The notes under the pieces: generated by a model
What the model saw: only the letters and a program-made list of their open reading frames with translations
Database searches by the model: none
What the model was told of the DNA's origin: nothing
Shown here: positions 44,394 to 53,800 of the stretch, in pieces
How the letters are laid out: every line of letters starts with the position of its first letter
How positions within the stretch are numbered: position 1 is the stretch's first letter
Translations under genes and position numbers: made by a program
Source: CAWDVB01 sp963824105
GTDB lineage: Bacteria > Actinomycetota > Actinomycetes > Propionibacteriales > Nocardioidaceae
Direction of reading: 5' to 3'
Assembly: GCA_963824105.1 (NCBI GenBank)
Contig: CAWGNN010000011.1
Span: 493,972-557,971 of the forward strand
DNA length: 64,000 nucleotides

Positions 44394-46853
44394 ATGGCAC
44401 GTCGTCCCCCCAGTACCCCGGTTCCCGATGACTTCGAGGAGCACATCGTCGACATCGACGTCGGCGAGGAGATGCGCAGCAGCTTCCTCGAGTACGCCTA
44501 CTCGGTGATCTACAGCCGGGCCCTCCCCGACGCACGCGACGGGCTCAAGCCGGTCCAGCGCCGGATCCTCTACACGATGGCCGACATGGGGCTGCGCCCC
44601 GACCGCGGTCACGTCAAGAGTGCCCGCGTCGTCGGCGAGGTGATGGGTCGTCTGCACCCGCACGGCGACAGTGCGATCTACGACGCGCTGGTCCGGATGG
44701 TCCAGCCGTGGTCGCTGCGCCTCCCCCTCATCGACGGACACGGGAACTTCGGCTCGCCCGATGACCCGCCTGCCGCGATGCGCTACACCGAGTGCCGGAT
44801 GGCCCCCGGCTCGGTCCCGATGACCGAGTCCATCGACGAGGACACCGTCGACTTCAAGGCCAACTACGACAGCCGAGAGCTGGAGCCGTCGGTGCTGCCG
44901 TCGGCGATCCCGAACCTCATCGTCAACGGCACGACGGGCATCGCCGTCGGCATGGCGACCAACATCCCTCCGCACAACCTGGTCGAGGTCGTGCAGGCGC
45001 TGCGCCACCTGCTCAACCACCCCGCGACCGACGTGGACGGCCTGATGCGCTTCATCCCCGGGCCGGATCTCCCGACCGGCGGCAAGATCGTCGGTCTGGA
45101 CGGGATCCGCGACGCCTACGAGACCGGGCGCGGCACGTTCCGCATGCGCGCGACCGCCCGGGTGGAGAGCGTCACCCCGCGGCGGCGCGGCATCGTGGTC
45201 ACCGAGCTCCCGTACGGCGTGGGACCCGAGCGAGTCATCGAGAAGATCAAGCAGCTGGTCCAGGCCAAGAAGCTGCAGGGCATCAGCGACATCAAGGACC
45301 TCACCGACCGGCAGAAGGGCCTGCGCCTGGTCATCGAGGTGAAGAACGGCTTCGTCCCAGAGACGATCCTGGAGCAGCTCTACAAGCTCACTCCGATGGA
45401 GGACTCGTTCGGGATCAACGCGGTTGCCCTGGTCGACGGCCAGCCGCGCACCCTCGGGCTCAAGGAGATGCTCGAGGTTTACCTCGCCCACCGGCTCGAC
45501 GTGGTGCGCCGCCGGTCGGCCTTCCGCAGGACGAAGGCGGCCGATCGGCTGCACCTGGTCGAGGGTCTGCTCATCGCGATCGTGGACATCGACGAGGTCA
45601 TCCAGGTGATCCGCACCAGCGATGACGCCTCGCAGGCACGGGCCCGGCTGATGGATATCTTCGACCTGTCCGAGGTCCAGGCGAACTACATCCTCGACAT
45701 GCCGCTGCGCCGTCTCACCAAGTTCTCCCGCATCGAGCTGGAGAGCGAGCAGAGCGAGCTGGCGACGACGATCGCCGAGCTCGACGCGATCCTCGAGGAC
45801 GAGTCGAGACTGCGCCAGGTGGTCGCAGACGAGCTCGCCGACGTTGCCAAGGCACACGGCACCCCGCGGCGAACCGTCCTCCTCGAGTCGGCCGGCCAGA
45901 CCGCAACCGCGGCCGCCCCCCTCGAGGTCGCCGACGAGCCGTGCCTGGTCTATCTGTCCTCGGCGGGTCTCCTGGCCCGCAGCTCCGACGCCCAGCCGCC
46001 CAGCACCGGAGGCAACCGGTCCAAGCACGACGTGATCGTGTCGGCCGTGTCCACGACGGCCCGGGCCCAGGTCGCCGCGGTGACCAACCGGGGCCGGATG
46101 GTCCGCTTGGACGTGGTGGACCTCCCGGCCCTGCCGTCCACGGCCACCTCACCCCACCTGCGCGGAGGGGCCCCGATCAGCGAGTTCGTCTCGCTGGAGC
46201 CCGGTGAGCGGGTGCTCTGCCTGGTCAGTCTGGCCAGCGAGGGCCCCGGCCTCGCCCTCGGCACCCGCCAGGGTGTGGTGAAGCGCACCAATCCCGAAGT
46301 CCTGTCCAAGGACGTCTGGGAGATCATCAAGCTCGCCGACGGCGACGAGGTGGTCGGTGCCGTCGAGCTGGACAGCGGGGACGAGGAGCTGTGCTTCATC
46401 ACCTCCGACGCCCAGTTGCTGCACTTCCCCGCGTCGGGGGTCCGGCCCCAGGGCCGCGGCGGATCGGGGATCGCCGGGATCAAGCTGTCGCCGGGCCAGC
46501 AGGTGGTCTCGTTCGAGGCCTTCGCGCCCGGAAGCGAGGCGTGCGTCGTGACGGTGGCGGGCTCAGGTGCCGCCCTGGCCGGGACCGACGCGGGCACCGT
46601 CAAGGTGACTCCGTTCTCCACCTACCCCAGCAAGGGCCGGGCCACCAGCGGTGTCCGATGCCATCGATTCCTCAAGGGCGAGGACACCCTCGTCTTCGCC
46701 TGGGTGGGCAACGGGCCGGCGCGGGCGGCAGCGGCCAGCGGGTCGCCGGTCGACCTCCCCGACGCCGACCCGCGGCGGGACGGCTCGGGCACCCCGGCGG
46801 CCCAGCCCATCGCTGCAGTGGCTGGGCCCGTCCGTGACAGAGTGACCTCATGA
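44394..46853 (+). CDS. parC: DNA topoisomerase IV subunit A
   Basis: An 819-residue type IIA topoisomerase A subunit, decatenating and relaxing DNA with ParE. The catalytic Tyr131 lies in MRYTECRM; the quinolone-region helix is HPHGDSAIYDALVRMVQPWS; breakage-reunion landmarks DARDGLKPVQRRILYTM and IPNLIVNGTTGIAVGMATNI are intact. The C-terminal pinwheel region is shorter than gyrase and lacks a clear GyrA box, which supports ParC. ATG 44394 has GAGAAT (44381-44386) seven bases upstream. The stop overlaps lprG as ATGA, so four genes follow each other with 4-bp overlaps. parE is 5 kb away on the other strand. Confidence 0.94.
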   Translation: MARRPPSTPVPDDFEEHIVDIDVGEEMRSSFLEYAYSVIYSRALPDARDGLKPVQRRILYTMADMGLRPDRGHVKSARVVGEVMGRLHPHGDSAIYDALVRMVQPWSLRLPLIDGHGNFGSPDDPPAAMRYTECRMAPGSVPMTESIDEDTVDFKANYDSRELEPSVLPSAIPNLIVNGTTGIAVGMATNIPPHNLVEVVQALRHLLNHPATDVDGLMRFIPGPDLPTGGKIVGLDGIRDAYETGRGTFRMRATARVESVTPRRRGIVVTELPYGVGPERVIEKIKQLVQAKKLQGISDIKDLTDRQKGLRLVIEVKNGFVPETILEQLYKLTPMEDSFGINAVALVDGQPRTLGLKEMLEVYLAHRLDVVRRRSAFRRTKAADRLHLVEGLLIAIVDIDEVIQVIRTSDDASQARARLMDIFDLSEVQANYILDMPLRRLTKFSRIELESEQSELATTIAELDAILEDESRLRQVVADELADVAKAHGTPRRTVLLESAGQTATAAAPLEVADEPCLVYLSSAGLLARSSDAQPPSTGGNRSKHDVIVSAVSTTARAQVAAVTNRGRMVRLDVVDLPALPSTATSPHLRGGAPISEFVSLEPGERVLCLVSLASEGPGLALGTRQGVVKRTNPEVLSKDVWEIIKLADGDEVVGAVELDSGDEELCFITSDAQLLHFPASGVRPQGRGGSGIAGIKLSPGQQVVSFEAFAPGSEACVVTVAGSGAALAGTDAGTVKVTPFSTYPSKGRATSGVRCHRFLKGEDTLVFAWVGNGPARAAAASGSPVDLPDADPRRDGSGTPAAQPIAAVAGPVRDRVTS

Positions 46854-47524
46854 AGCGCCTGGCTCTGGTCGCCGTGGCCGTCATTGCCGTCACCACCGGG
46901 TGCTCGAGCTCACCGAGCCCGGCGGACGCCGAGGCGGCCCTCAAGCAGGCAGCTCAGAAGCTCGACAGCACCTCCGGAGTGGAGCTGACCCTCACCGGCC
47001 AGCCGCCGACGGGGATCAACGCCATGAACAGCGCGACCGGGACCGCCACCAGCGCGCCCGCGTTCGAGGGCCAGATCGGTGTCCTGATCAACTCACTGCC
47101 CGTGACCGTCAAGGTCGTCGCGGTGGACAACAAGGTCTACGCGGTCCTCCCGTTCACCACCGACTACGTACCGATCGACCCCAGCAAGTACGGCGCACCC
47201 GACCCGGCCCAGTTCCTCAACCCCGACCACGGAGTCCCCGCCTGGCTCAACTCCGTCGCCGACGGTCCCCACACGAGCAAGCAGGTGCGCGACGGCTCCG
47301 ACGTGCTGACGGAGTTCTCCGGCACGGTCTCGGGCAAGCTCGTGACCGATCTGCTTCCCACCGCGGACGCGTCCGAGACGTTCGACGTGCGGGCGCGTGT
47401 CGATTCCAGCGGCACCATGACCGCGATGTGGGTCACCGGACCCTTTTACAAGGGGTCCGACTCCATGACCTACGAGATCGACGTCACCAGCTACGACGTG
47501 CAGAAGACGATCTCCGCGCCGTGA
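46850..47524 (+). CDS. LprG/LppX-family lipoprotein
   Basis: A 224-residue exported lipoprotein: KRLALVAVAVIAVTTGC forms the signal peptide and lipobox (Cys18). The mature part has the LppX_LprAFG pattern: ADAEAALKQAAQKLDSTSGV, FEGQIGVLINSLPVTVKVVA, KVYAVLPFTTDYVPIDPSKY and YEIDVTSYD. The mycobacterial relative carries lipids in a hydrophobic pocket. ATG 46850 overlaps the parC stop (ATGA) and its own stop overlaps the MFS start (GTGA). This lipoprotein-plus-MFS order parallels the mycobacterial lprG-Rv1410 (P55) pair. Confidence 0.9.
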   Translation: MKRLALVAVAVIAVTTGCSSSPSPADAEAALKQAAQKLDSTSGVELTLTGQPPTGINAMNSATGTATSAPAFEGQIGVLINSLPVTVKVVAVDNKVYAVLPFTTDYVPIDPSKYGAPDPAQFLNPDHGVPAWLNSVADGPHTSKQVRDGSDVLTEFSGTVSGKLVTDLLPTADASETFDVRARVDSSGTMTAMWVTGPFYKGSDSMTYEIDVTSYDVQKTISAP

Positions 47525-49218
47525 ACCGGGCGCGGACCCTGGTGCCGCTCGCGTCGCTGGCGGTCGCCTTCGCCGCCGCTGACACCTATGTCGTGGTGCT
47601 CGCGCTGCCGGACATGATGGCCGGGATCGGCATGCCGATCGACGCCCTGCAGCGAGCGACGCCCATCATCTCCGGCTTCCTGCTCGGGTATGTGGCGGTG
47701 CTCCCGTTGATCGGCCGCATCGCCGATGTCCGCGGACGCGTGCCGGTGCTCATCGGGTCCCTGATGATCTTCGCCCTCGGGTCGCTGCTGACCACCGCCT
47801 CGTACGACCTCACCTCCATGGTGCTCGGCCGGCTCGTCCAGGGCGTCGGCGCCGGCGGTCTGGTGCCCGCCACCCTGGCCCTGGTGGCCGACGTCTACCC
47901 GGAGGAGCGCCGCGCGGTGCCGCTGGGAGTGGTCGGGGCCGTCCAGGAGATCGGGAGCGTCATCGGACCGCTGTGGGGCGCAGTGGTCATCGCGCTGTGG
48001 AGCTGGCGGGGGATCTTCTGGATCAACGTCATCGTGGCGGTGGTCATCGCCGCAGCGATGACCCGGTTCCGAGTCGGTCCACGCCCCGGGCGTCCGTCGT
48101 GGCCGGGAGCCCTCCTGGCGGTCTTCGTCGCCGCCACGACATGGCTGCTGCTGTTTCCACCACAGGGACTGCGAGACGACCTCACCGGAGGGCTGCTGTA
48201 CGCACCGCTGGTCGGCGGCTCCATCTGGAGTACTCCCCTGGCTCTCCTCCTGATCCTCGGCGTCCTCGCTCTCGTCGGTCAGGGGCTGGCCTCACGCCGG
48301 CCCCTGGTGCCGGTCCGCGCCTGGTGGACCACCGCCACAGCCGCGGACCCGGTCGGCTCGCTGCTGCTCGCCGGCGCGCTCGCCGGGATCATCGTGACCT
48401 TCGCCTCGGCCGACCCGGAGAGCCAGCTGATCGCGGCGCACGGCGGCTGGTATCTCACGGGCTCCGCCGTCCTGCTCGCGGCGTTCGTCGCCTACACCAC
48501 ACGAGCGCGACATCCGATCGTGCCGCTCGGCCTGTTGCGGCCCGCCCCCGCGTGGGGTGCTCTCGTGGTGGCCTTCCTCATCGGGAGCGCGCTCATCGCC
48601 GCCCTCGTCGACATCCCGGTCTTCGCCCGGATAACGATCTACCCCGACTCGCAGCTGCAGGCAGCCCTGGTGCTCGTCCGTTTCCTCGTTGCCGTGCCGG
48701 TGGGGGCGGTGCTCGGTGGGAAGCTCACGGACCGGTGGTCGGCCGGACCGGTCACCTTCGTCGGGGCCGCGCTCGCCGTGGTCTCGTTCTGGGTGATGGC
48801 GGGGTGGGGGCTGGAGTCGTTGGCCCACTGGACGGCCACGGTGCCGCTGGTCCTGGGAGGGCTCGGCTTCGGTCTGGTGCTCGCGCCGGTGAACGCCGCT
48901 CTCCTCGCGGCCACCGCGCCCGAGCAGCACGGCGTTGCCAGTGCCCTGGTGGTCGTGGCCCGCATGGTCGGCATGCTGGTCGGCATCAGCGTGCTCACCA
49001 CCCTGGCGCTGCACCGGTACTACGGGGTGCTCGACGGTCTGCCATCGGTCGACCAGGTGTGTCCCAGCGCCACCACGTGCTCGGCCTACACCACGCTGCT
49101 CCGGCAGTCCGGCCTGGTTCAGCTGGAGACGGTCTTCCGCGGGGCAGCCATCAGCAGCGCGGCGGCGGGCATCGTGGCCCTGCTCGTCTTCCGCCGTCCC
49201 CGCCGGGCGCAACCGTGA
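47521..49218 (+). CDS. MFS transporter (14-helix drug/lipid exporter type, P55-like)
   Basis: A 565-residue permease with about 14 helices (DHA2-type). Helix 1 has SLAVAFAAADTYVVVLALPD, motif A is LIGRIADVRGRVPVLIGS, and motif C-like RLVQGVGAGGLVPATLALVA follows; ERRAVPLGVVGAVQEIGSVI is also typical of this class. GTG 47521 overlaps the lprG stop. Pairing with LprG suggests lipid or drug export analogous to P55, but the sequence does not prove substrate. The stop overlaps the ferredoxin-like gene start (GTGA). Confidence 0.9.
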   Translation: MNRARTLVPLASLAVAFAAADTYVVVLALPDMMAGIGMPIDALQRATPIISGFLLGYVAVLPLIGRIADVRGRVPVLIGSLMIFALGSLLTTASYDLTSMVLGRLVQGVGAGGLVPATLALVADVYPEERRAVPLGVVGAVQEIGSVIGPLWGAVVIALWSWRGIFWINVIVAVVIAAAMTRFRVGPRPGRPSWPGALLAVFVAATTWLLLFPPQGLRDDLTGGLLYAPLVGGSIWSTPLALLLILGVLALVGQGLASRRPLVPVRAWWTTATAADPVGSLLLAGALAGIIVTFASADPESQLIAAHGGWYLTGSAVLLAAFVAYTTRARHPIVPLGLLRPAPAWGALVVAFLIGSALIAALVDIPVFARITIYPDSQLQAALVLVRFLVAVPVGAVLGGKLTDRWSAGPVTFVGAALAVVSFWVMAGWGLESLAHWTATVPLVLGGLGFGLVLAPVNAALLAATAPEQHGVASALVVVARMVGMLVGISVLTTLALHRYYGVLDGLPSVDQVCPSATTCSAYTTLLRQSGLVQLETVFRGAAISSAAAGIVALLVFRRPRRAQP

Positions 49219-50135
49219 GCGAGCTGCGCTGCAGCGTCGGCTCCGCGCTGGCAGGCGAGCCGATGGCGGGGACGGCACCCCAGGCGAGGGGCTGGGTGGC
49301 GGTCGAGCAGGCCGGCCCCTGGGGAGCCAAGGCACTCACCTCGAGCCACCTGCACCCCGAGATCGGAGCCGGCCTGCAGGCCGGATGCGCCGCTCACGGT
49401 CTGCGTCCCGTGCTGATCCGGCGGCCAGGCAGACACGCTGACGTCGGTGGCCCCCGTAGGGTCCTCGTCGCGCACACCTCACCGGGGCGGAGTTGGTTGC
49501 TGGAGGGCGAGATCTCCCATCCCCGCGAGCTTCTCGCGTTGGACTGGCCGGCGATCTCCACCGGAGACCGGGAGGCGGTCGCCAGGTCTCTGCCGAGCCT
49601 GCTCCCGACCGACCTCCCCGCGCTGCTCGTGTGCACCAACGGCTCCCGTGACCGCTGCTGCGCGATCGATGGTCGCGAGGTTGCTGCGGCAGCGGCCGAG
49701 CTCCTCCCGGGCCGGGTCTGGGAGACGACCCACCTGTCCGGCCATCGGTTCTCCGCCACCGGGGTGCTCCTGCCCACAGGACAGGTGCACGGCCGTCTCA
49801 CGGCCGGTGAGGTTCCCGGACTGATCGAGTCACTCGCCCGCGGGCGCACCCCGATCGAGACGCTGCGCGGGCGCTCGACCTGGGGGCCACGCGAGCAGGT
49901 GGCGGAGATCGCCGTACGGCAGGCGATCGGCGAGGACCGACTCGACGCCATCGTGGGAGTCGATGCGGTTGAGCACCCCGAGGTGGCAGGCGCGCTCCTG
50001 GTGCGCCACGTCGACGGGCGGACTTGGACGGTCGATGTCCGCGTCCACGACGACGGAGCCGCCCGGGCCGAGTCCTGTGGGAAGGCTCTCGTGTCGATGG
50101 CACCGCTACGTGCCCGATTCCTCCCGGCCCCATAG
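49215..50135 (+). CDS. Sucrase/ferredoxin-like family protein
   Basis: A 306-residue protein with a thioredoxin-like [2Fe-2S] ferredoxin fold. Cys ligands are visible in LRCSVGSALAGE and LLVCTNGSRDRCCAIDG, with the HLSGHRFSATGVLLPTGQVH signature. No signal peptide is present. Function is not known beyond a probable Fe-S electron-carrier role; family name comes from distant relatives. GTG 49215 overlaps the MFS stop, making it the fourth gene in a parC-lprG-MFS chain of 4-bp overlaps. The downstream carbonic anhydrase has its own -10 in the last codons. Confidence 0.85.
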   Translation: MSELRCSVGSALAGEPMAGTAPQARGWVAVEQAGPWGAKALTSSHLHPEIGAGLQAGCAAHGLRPVLIRRPGRHADVGGPRRVLVAHTSPGRSWLLEGEISHPRELLALDWPAISTGDREAVARSLPSLLPTDLPALLVCTNGSRDRCCAIDGREVAAAAAELLPGRVWETTHLSGHRFSATGVLLPTGQVHGRLTAGEVPGLIESLARGRTPIETLRGRSTWGPREQVAEIAVRQAIGEDRLDAIVGVDAVEHPEVAGALLVRHVDGRTWTVDVRVHDDGAARAESCGKALVSMAPLRARFLPAP

Positions 50136-50145
50136 GTTTGGGCCC

Positions 50146-50640
50146 ATGGGTGACTTCGACGACATTCTCAAGGCAAATCAGAAGTACGCCGAGACCTTCG
50201 ACCAGGGGGGATTCGACGGGGTGGCGCACGCCGGGATCGCGGTAGTCACCTGCATGGACTCACGCATCGATCCCCTGGCGATGCTGGGGCTCGGCGCGGG
50301 CGACGCCAAGATCTTCCGCAACCCCGGCGGCAGAGTGACCCCGCAGGCGCTCGAGGCCCTCGTGCTCGGCGTACACCTTCTGCGCGTGAATCGCGTGATG
50401 GTGGTGCCGCACACCAAGTGCGCGATGAACAAGTACACCGAGAGCGAGCTGCGGGCACTGATCGGCTCCTCCGCCGGGGCGGATGCGACGTGGCAGTCGT
50501 TCGGCGTGGTCGCCGACCAGAGGGCCGCGCTGATCGAGGACGTCCGCAAGGTTCAGACGCATCCCCTCATCCCCAGCACAACGGAGGTGGGCGGGTTCCT
50601 CTACGACGTCGACACCGGGCTGCTCACCCAGCTGGTCTGA
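50146..50640 (+). CDS. Beta-class carbonic anhydrase
   Basis: A 164-residue zinc enzyme interconverting CO2 and bicarbonate. Zinc ligands are Cys36 in VTCMDSRID, His89 and Cys92 in PHTKCAMNK; the Asp38/Arg40 dyad of beta-CAs is present. It belongs to the short type found in actinobacteria. ATG 50146 has TAGGTT (50133-50138) seven bases upstream with no ribosome site, so it is leaderless and independent of the upstream operon. Its stop abuts that of the convergent PIG-L gene. Confidence 0.93.
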   Translation: MGDFDDILKANQKYAETFDQGGFDGVAHAGIAVVTCMDSRIDPLAMLGLGAGDAKIFRNPGGRVTPQALEALVLGVHLLRVNRVMVVPHTKCAMNKYTESELRALIGSSAGADATWQSFGVVADQRAALIEDVRKVQTHPLIPSTTEVGGFLYDVDTGLLTQLV

Positions 50641-51330
50641 TCACATCGGGCCGGCCGGAGGTCGCCCGTCCGGTCCGACGATCCACCTGAGGTGCTCGCG
50701 CTCACCGAGCAGCTCCAGCCGCCGCCACAGCGCCGAGCCCGGCACCGCCTGGCTCCGATGGGCCTCGATGGCCCTGCGCTGGACGTCCCGCTCGACCCGC
50801 AGGGTGATGTCGATCTCCCCGGCCGCGTGACCCACGAACCCCGCCTGAGTCTCCCTCCGCAGCGCCTCGGCCACGTCTCGGGGGATCGTCCACCCGAGAA
50901 GTCCACATCCCCAGCCACGGGCGATGGCGACGGCCACCTCGGTGGCACGAACGTGGTCGGGGTGACCGGTCACCCCGCTGGGGTCGAAGGCCAGCAGGCC
51001 CTGGGCCGGCTCCAGGGTGGCAATGACCTCGCCGAGCAGCTCCTCGACCGGGATGTCGGCCAATCGGCCGTCCGGGAAGCCCAGCAGGTCGGCCCGCTCG
51101 ACCCCGAGCGCCTCGGCGGCGTCCTCGAGCTCCGCTGCGCGCACCGCTGAGAGGAGACCATCGGACGGAGCCAGCGTCGAGGCCTCGCCCTGGGTGAGAC
51201 ACACGACGCGCACCCGGGCGCCAGCACGGACGAAGGAGTCGATGACCGCCCCCAGCCCGAAGCTCTCGTCGTCGGGGTGGGCGATCACAACCGCCACCGA
51301 CTCCCAGTGCGGGAGGCGCTGCTCACCCAT
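50641..51330 (-). CDS. PIG-L family deacetylase
   Basis: A 229-residue zinc-dependent N-acetylglucosaminyl deacetylase of the LmbE/MshB superfamily. The metal motif AHPDDESFGLGAVI is at residues 17-30 and a second site is SGVTGHPDHVRATEVAVAIA. It could act on mycothiol precursors or other GlcNAc conjugates; MshB assignment is not justified by sequence alone. ATG 51330 is 2 bp after the parE stop (51333), so it is the last gene of the parE operon. The convergent carbonic anhydrase gene ends at the adjacent base. Confidence 0.9.
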   Translation of the reverse strand: MGEQRLPHWESVAVVIAHPDDESFGLGAVIDSFVRAGARVRVVCLTQGEASTLAPSDGLLSAVRAAELEDAAEALGVERADLLGFPDGRLADIPVEELLGEVIATLEPAQGLLAFDPSGVTGHPDHVRATEVAVAIARGWGCGLLGWTIPRDVAEALRRETQAGFVGHAAGEIDITLRVERDVQRRAIEAHRSQAVPGSALWRRLELLGEREHLRWIVGPDGRPPAGPM

Positions 51331-51332
51331 GC

Positions 51333-53411
51333 CTAGAAGTCCAGGTCCGTCTCACTGAGGTGACCCCCGTTGACCACAATGAACTCCTTGCGGGGGGCGA
51401 CCTCGGTGCCCATCAGCAGCTCGAACACCCCGGCAGCGGCCTCCGCGTCGTCCAGCGTGATCCGTCGCAACGTGCGGCGCCTGGGATCCATCGTGGTCTC
51501 CGCGAGCTGGTCGGCGTCCATCTCTCCGAGGCCCTTGTACCGCTGGATCGGCTCCTTCCAGCGCACGCCCTTCTTGGTCAGCTCCGCCAGCTTCCGCTGG
51601 AGCTGGTCATCGGAGTAGGTGTAGAGGTACTTGTCCATCCCCTTCTTGGGGTTGGTCACCTCGATCCGGTGCAGCGGAGGAACGGCGGTGAAGACTCTCC
51701 CCTCCTTCAGCAGCTCGGGCATGTAGCGGAAGAAGAGCGTGGTCAGCAGGGTCCGGATGTGCGCACCATCGGCGTCCGCATCCGCCATGAAGATGATCCG
51801 GCCGTAGCGGACGGACTCGAGGTCGAAGGTGCGCCCCGATCCGGCGCCGACGACCTGCAGGATCGCCGCGCACTCGGCGTTCTTCAGCATGTCCCCGACC
51901 GAGGCCTTCTGGACGTTGAGGATCTTCCCGCGGATCGGCAGCAGCGCCTGGAACTCGGAGTTGCGTGCCAGCTTGGCGGTGCCCAGTGCCGAGTCGCCCT
52001 CGACGATGAAGAGCTCGCTGTGCTCGTTGTCGGCAGCCCTGCAGTCCGCCAGCTTCGCGGGCAGAGCACTGGACTCGAGGGCGCTCTTGCGTCGCTGCGT
52101 CTCTCGGTGGGCGCGGGCCGCGATCCGCACTCTGGAGGCGTTGGCGACCTTCTCCAGGACCAGCTTCGCCTCCGCCTTCTCGGCGCGCTTGGTCGACGTC
52201 AGAAAGCGCTTGAGCTCACCGGCGACGACGGTCCGCACGATCCGTCGAGCCTCAGGCGTCCCCAGCACCTCCTTGGTCTGACCCTCGAACTGCGGCTCGG
52301 CGAGCCGGACGGTGACCACGGCGGTGAGCCCCTCCAGGACGTCGTCCTTGATCACGTCGGCCTCCGCCGCCTTGAGGGACTTGGTGGCCCGCAGCACGTC
52401 GTTGAAGGTCCTGGTCAGGGCTGCTTCGAAGCCGGCGACGTGGGTGCCGCCCTTGGGGGTGGCGATCACGTTGACGTACGAACGGATCTCGGTGTCGTAG
52501 CCGGCGCCCCAGCGCACGGCCACGTCGACCTCCAGGTCACGCTCGACGTCCTGCGGCGTCATGTGCCCCTTGTCGTCCAGGACCGGCACGGTCTCGGTGA
52601 ACGAGCCCGATCCCTGGAAACGCCGCACCGAGCTCACCGGCTCGTCGGCAGCCAGGAAGTCGCAGTACTCCGAGATGCCGCCGTCGTGCTTGAAGCGGGC
52701 CTCGCGCGGCTCCGCCCCGCTCTCGTCCCGGATCATCAACTCGAGCCCGGGCACGATGAACGACGTCTGCCGGGCACGGGTGAGCAGCTCGTCGAAGGCG
52801 AACCGGGCGTCCTTGGTGAAGACCTTGCGGTCGGGCCAGAAGCGGACTCGGGTCCCGTGGACGGTCTTGGCGACCCTTCGGCCCTTGGTCAGGCCGGACC
52901 GGGGCTCGAAGCCGACCTCCGGGCCGTCTCCGTCGAAGACTCCCGGCACACCACGATGGAACGACATGGACTGGGTGGCCGGGCTCCGGTCGACCTCCAC
53001 ATCGAGTCGGGTCGAGAGGGCGTTCACCACCGAGGAGCCGACGCCGTGGAGGCCGCCGGTCGCGGTGTAGGAGCCGCCGCCGAACTTGCCGCCTGCGTGG
53101 AGCTTGGTGAAGACGACCTCGACCCCGGACAGGCCCGTCTTCGGCTCCTTGTCCACCGGGATTCCCCGCCCGTTGTCGTGCACCGACGCCGAGCCGTCAC
53201 TGTGCAGGGTGACCAGGATCGAGGTGCACACTCCCGCCAGCGCCTCATCGACCGAATTGTCGATGATCTCCCACAAGCAGTGCATGAGGCCCCGGGTGTC
53301 GGTCGAGCCGATGTACATCCCGGGTCGCTTGCGCACCGCCTCGAGGCCCTCGAGGACCAGGAGGTGCTGGGCGTTGTAGGTACTGTCGATGGTGGTCCCT
53401 CCGGCGGCCAC
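51333..53411 (-). CDS. parE: DNA topoisomerase IV subunit B
   Basis: A 692-residue GHKL-ATPase B subunit. Seen in order: IIDNSVDEALAG (Mg-binding Asn), DNGRGIPVD, GGLHGVGSSVVNAL, the transducer domain, and Toprim EGDSALGTAKLARNSEFQAL with DADADGAHIRTLL. The C-terminal RRRTLRRITLDDAE is conserved. GTG 53411 has AGAAGGAG at 4-5 nt; in-frame codons before it read shadow. A candidate -10 TAGATT is at 53443-53448. It works with ParC (44394-46853). PIG-L follows at 2 bp. Confidence 0.94.
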   Translation of the reverse strand: MAAGGTTIDSTYNAQHLLVLEGLEAVRKRPGMYIGSTDTRGLMHCLWEIIDNSVDEALAGVCTSILVTLHSDGSASVHDNGRGIPVDKEPKTGLSGVEVVFTKLHAGGKFGGGSYTATGGLHGVGSSVVNALSTRLDVEVDRSPATQSMSFHRGVPGVFDGDGPEVGFEPRSGLTKGRRVAKTVHGTRVRFWPDRKVFTKDARFAFDELLTRARQTSFIVPGLELMIRDESGAEPREARFKHDGGISEYCDFLAADEPVSSVRRFQGSGSFTETVPVLDDKGHMTPQDVERDLEVDVAVRWGAGYDTEIRSYVNVIATPKGGTHVAGFEAALTRTFNDVLRATKSLKAAEADVIKDDVLEGLTAVVTVRLAEPQFEGQTKEVLGTPEARRIVRTVVAGELKRFLTSTKRAEKAEAKLVLEKVANASRVRIAARAHRETQRRKSALESSALPAKLADCRAADNEHSELFIVEGDSALGTAKLARNSEFQALLPIRGKILNVQKASVGDMLKNAECAAILQVVGAGSGRTFDLESVRYGRIIFMADADADGAHIRTLLTTLFFRYMPELLKEGRVFTAVPPLHRIEVTNPKKGMDKYLYTYSDDQLQRKLAELTKKGVRWKEPIQRYKGLGEMDADQLAETTMDPRRRTLRRITLDDAEAAAGVFELLMGTEVAPRKEFIVVNGGHLSETDLDF

Positions 53412-53800
53412 GGGACTCCTTCTCTGCTCTGCGGACAGGGCAAATCTATCCGGCCGCACCCGACCGTGCCCGGGAGCCACGCCCGCCGCTACCCCGCCCA
53501 GAAGCCCACGGGCGGGAGCGGAACGGAATAAGATCGCAGTGGAGGAATCTCTTGGGTCGCCACTGTGTTGAGCGATAGGGGAGGAAGAACACCGACGACC
53601 TCGCTGATCACCTAGTTGGTCATCCCGATCGTCACCCCGATGGTCACAAGGCCATACCGATTTCGCGACACGCGGTCTCCCATAACGGGACCGAAACCGT
53701 TTCGTTACAGCAGACATGCTTGGATGTTCCCGTTGTCACCGGCGAGAACCAACCGAGGTAGGGTTTCGGCCCAGCCTCGGAACCTCGGAAGGAGGGTCAC
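53412..53800. other. 389-bp divergent intergenic region between parE and DUF7455
   Basis: The longest gene-free stretch. Seen: a -10-like TAGATT for parE (minus strand, 53443-53448); TAAGAT on the plus strand (53529-53534) followed by a CAGTGG/CCACTG stem (53537-53565) and a 16-codon frame GTG 53564 to TAG; three 12-bp imperfect repeats TGGTCATCCCGA, TCGTCACCCCGA, TGGTCACAAGGC (53617-53652); and TTGTCA (53733-53738) with TAGGGT (53759-53764) before DUF7455. No protein gene was recognised. An unannotated small transcript on the plus strand is possible. Confidence 0.5.

Noticed and set aside
43410..46028. 872-codon minus-strand frame across pat and parC
   Set aside because: It is antisense to parC and then out of frame in the GNAT/ligase gene; no conserved motifs.
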